Shown in pieces: positions 63,501-64,000 of a stretch of 64,000 nt of DNA. This DNA comes from Oscillospiraceae bacterium (GTDB taxonomy: Bacteria > Bacillota > Clostridia > Oscillospirales > Ruminococcaceae). Each line of letters starts with the position of its first letter. Within the stretch, counting starts at the first letter, position 1. The position numbers were made by a program, and so were the translations under genes. The DNA is taken from positions 2,418,001 to 2,482,000 of the forward strand of contig CP107208.1 in assembly GCA_025758045.1 (NCBI GenBank), in the 5' to 3' direction. The notes under the pieces were generated by a model. It saw only the letters and a list, made by a program, of their open reading frames with translations, was not told where the DNA came from and made no database searches.

Positions 63501-64000
63501 GGCAAACATCTGCTTGAAGTACTCAAACAGCAGGGGATGGGTGTGGCTCAGCACGGCCAGCGGGGTGTCGCTGCCCATGGCACCGGCAGGCTCACCGCCG
63601 TTTTTGGCCATCGGCAGGATGATAGAGGACACATCCTCGTACCGATAGCCGAAGGCCTTTTGCAGCTGCACCAGTTCCTCTTTGGTATAGTCAGGCACCT
63701 TCTTGTTGGGGACCTTCAGATCGCGCAGGTTGACCAGGTTGCGGTCCAGCCACTCGCCGTAGGGCTGACGGCTGGCGTAGTCGGCTTTCAGCTTATCGTC
63801 GTCCACCAGTTCGCCCTTGACGGTATCCACCAGCAGCATCTTGCCGGGACGCAGGCGGTCCTTGCGGACAACATCCTCGGCCGGGATGTCCAGCACGCCT
63901 ACCTCACTGGAAAGGATCAGACGGCCGTCTTTGGTGATATAGTAGCGGCTGGGGCGCAGACCGTTGCGGTCCAGCACCGCGCCCATCACGTCGCCATCGC
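60510..64000 (-). CDS. gltB: Glutamate synthase large subunit (5' end outside window)
   Basis: The visible 1160 or so residues cover the end of the amidotransferase domain (GAVLDRNGLRPSRYYITKDG), the central domain (SDRDIDEYHVAIPSLLAVGA), the FMN/FeS domain (GEGGEAEDRFG, KPGEGGQLLGGKVYPW, GFDGGTGAAP, CNLDTCPMGICTQNPELRKR), and the C-terminal beta-helix (GDANDYLGKGLSGGEIVVYP). The N-terminal Cys nucleophile lies beyond position 64000. The frame runs open to the window edge. Confidence 0.96.
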   Translation of the reverse strand, partial: DGDVMGAVLDRNGLRPSRYYITKDGRLILSSEVGVLDIPAEDVVRKDRLRPGKMLLVDTVKGELVDDDKLKADYASRQPYGEWLDRNLVNLRDLKVPNKKVPDYTKEELVQLQKAFGYRYEDVSSIILPMAKNGGEPAGAMGSDTPLAVLSHTHPLLFEYFKQMFAQVTNPPIDALREKVVTSTTVYVGAQGNLLEENAENCKVLKIENPILTDTDLLKIKAMDVPGFKVETLSICYYKNTDLEKAIDRLFVDVDRAYRDGTNILILSDRDIDEYHVAIPSLLAVGAVSKYLVRTRKRTSMALILESGEPRLVHDFATLLGYGASAINPYLAQETIGSLISEGLLDKDYYAAVEDYNKAVLAGIIKIASKMGISTIQSYAGSQIFEALGLSQEVVDKYFTNTVSRVGGITIHDIQNDLEARHQEAFDPLGLDINRELPSLGAHKFRSGPAAEQHLYNPQTIHLLQQACWTGNYDTFKQYTAAAANENGDAMHLRSLLDFNYPEVGVPLDEVESVDSIVKRFKTAAMSYGALSEETHECMAIAMNRLGGKSNTGEGGEAEDRFGTERNSAIKQVASARFGVTSKYLVSASEIQIKMAQGAKPGEGGQLLGGKVYPWVAKTRNSTTGVGLISPPPHHDIYSIEDLAQLIYDLKCANRKAAINVKLVSEAGVGTIAAGVAKAGAEVILISGFDGGTGAAPRNSIHNAGLPWELGIAEAHQCLIMNGLRSRVRIEADSKLMSGRDVAIAALLGAEEFGFGTGPLVAMGCVMMRVCNLDTCPMGICTQNPELRKRFKGKPEYIMNFMRFMAEDLREYMAKLGVRTVDELVGRTDLLKVKPAPAGSRASEMDLTALLQNPLIENSSVHFDQKAVYNFQLEKTPDMKVLMKKFKKDFDTAEPKPMTVTLDVGNTDRAFGTIFGSEITAKFGNTLPEDTFHVVCHGYGGQSFGAFIPRGLTLELVGDANDYLGKGLSGGEIVVYPPKEVTFDRSENIVIGNVALYGATGGKAFINGVAGERFCVRNSGAVAVVEGVGDHGCEYMTGGTVVVLGKTGKNFAAGMSGGIAYVLDEDWDFYQRVNKDMVSLEPVEHKYDVALLKDLIREHVEKTGSPRGKEILDNFGEYLPKFKKVLPHDYDKMLRLIAQMEEKGEDSEQAQIEAFYAMKNAK

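Overview
The window comes from a gut Firmicute of the Oscillospiraceae/Ruminococcaceae type (Faecalibacterium, Gemmiger or Subdoligranulum relatives). I infer this from the fairly GC-rich coding style, the Firmicute ABC sugar transporters, the LacI/GntR/ROK regulators and kinases, and clostridial conjugative-element genes. No rRNA or tRNA gene was recognised, so genus is not fixed.

Bases 1-19990 are a graveyard of conjugative elements. The + strand holds the end of a relaxase, a 100-aa protein, a primase-helicase, a TnpW-like protein, a VirD4/TcpA coupling protein lacking its N-terminus, a truncated Maff2 protein, the tetracycline resistance gene tet(W) with leader-peptide attenuation, a cargo methyltransferase, a sigma-like regulator and the first codons of a helix-turn-helix gene. 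From 15217 down to 7945 a minus-strand operon of a second conjugative element carries its own VirD4. That operon contains at least two deletion-fusion genes (S1 domain joined to a sigma-like tail; a small protein joined to a DUF932 remnant). Then come chromosomal-looking genes (esterase, UPF0178 protein, HipA-like kinase). A VirB4 3' fragment preceded by a group II intron domain V, a CPCC protein, and a truncated CD1108-type gene follow. A lactonase stub marks the right boundary.

Bases 19991-42762 are a coherent glycan-use locus. It has a mannose-6-phosphate isomerase, a GntR regulator, a ROK kinase, a LacI regulator, a three-part ABC importer without ATPase, GH130 mannoside phosphorylase, GH38 alpha-mannosidase, GH20 hexosaminidase, an MFS transporter, GH3, a second ROK kinase, a phosphohexomutase and a second mannose-6-phosphate isomerase. 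Together they predict import of a mannose/GlcNAc-containing oligosaccharide, removal of terminal sugars, phosphorolysis of a beta-mannoside, and entry into glycolysis. The best substrate guess is N-glycan fragments or beta-mannan oligosaccharides.

Bases 42763-52306 are a decaying region. It holds three copies of a MITE-like repeat with terminal inverted repeats and 4-bp target duplications, a shattered tyrosine integrase, a GH30 enzyme, a second copy of the esterase with a truncated UPF0178 gene, a lipoprotein, an ECF sigma factor interrupted by an in-frame TAA with its DUF4367-type partner, and a tandem pair of acetyl-xylan-esterase-like genes. One of that pair has a nonsense codon and the other lacks the nucleophile serine.

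Bases 52307-64000 look like core chromosome: hypA, a large iron-sulfur flavin oxidoreductase, hypB, a broken XRE regulator, an OmpR/histidine-kinase pair, and glutamate synthase gltD with gltB running off the window.
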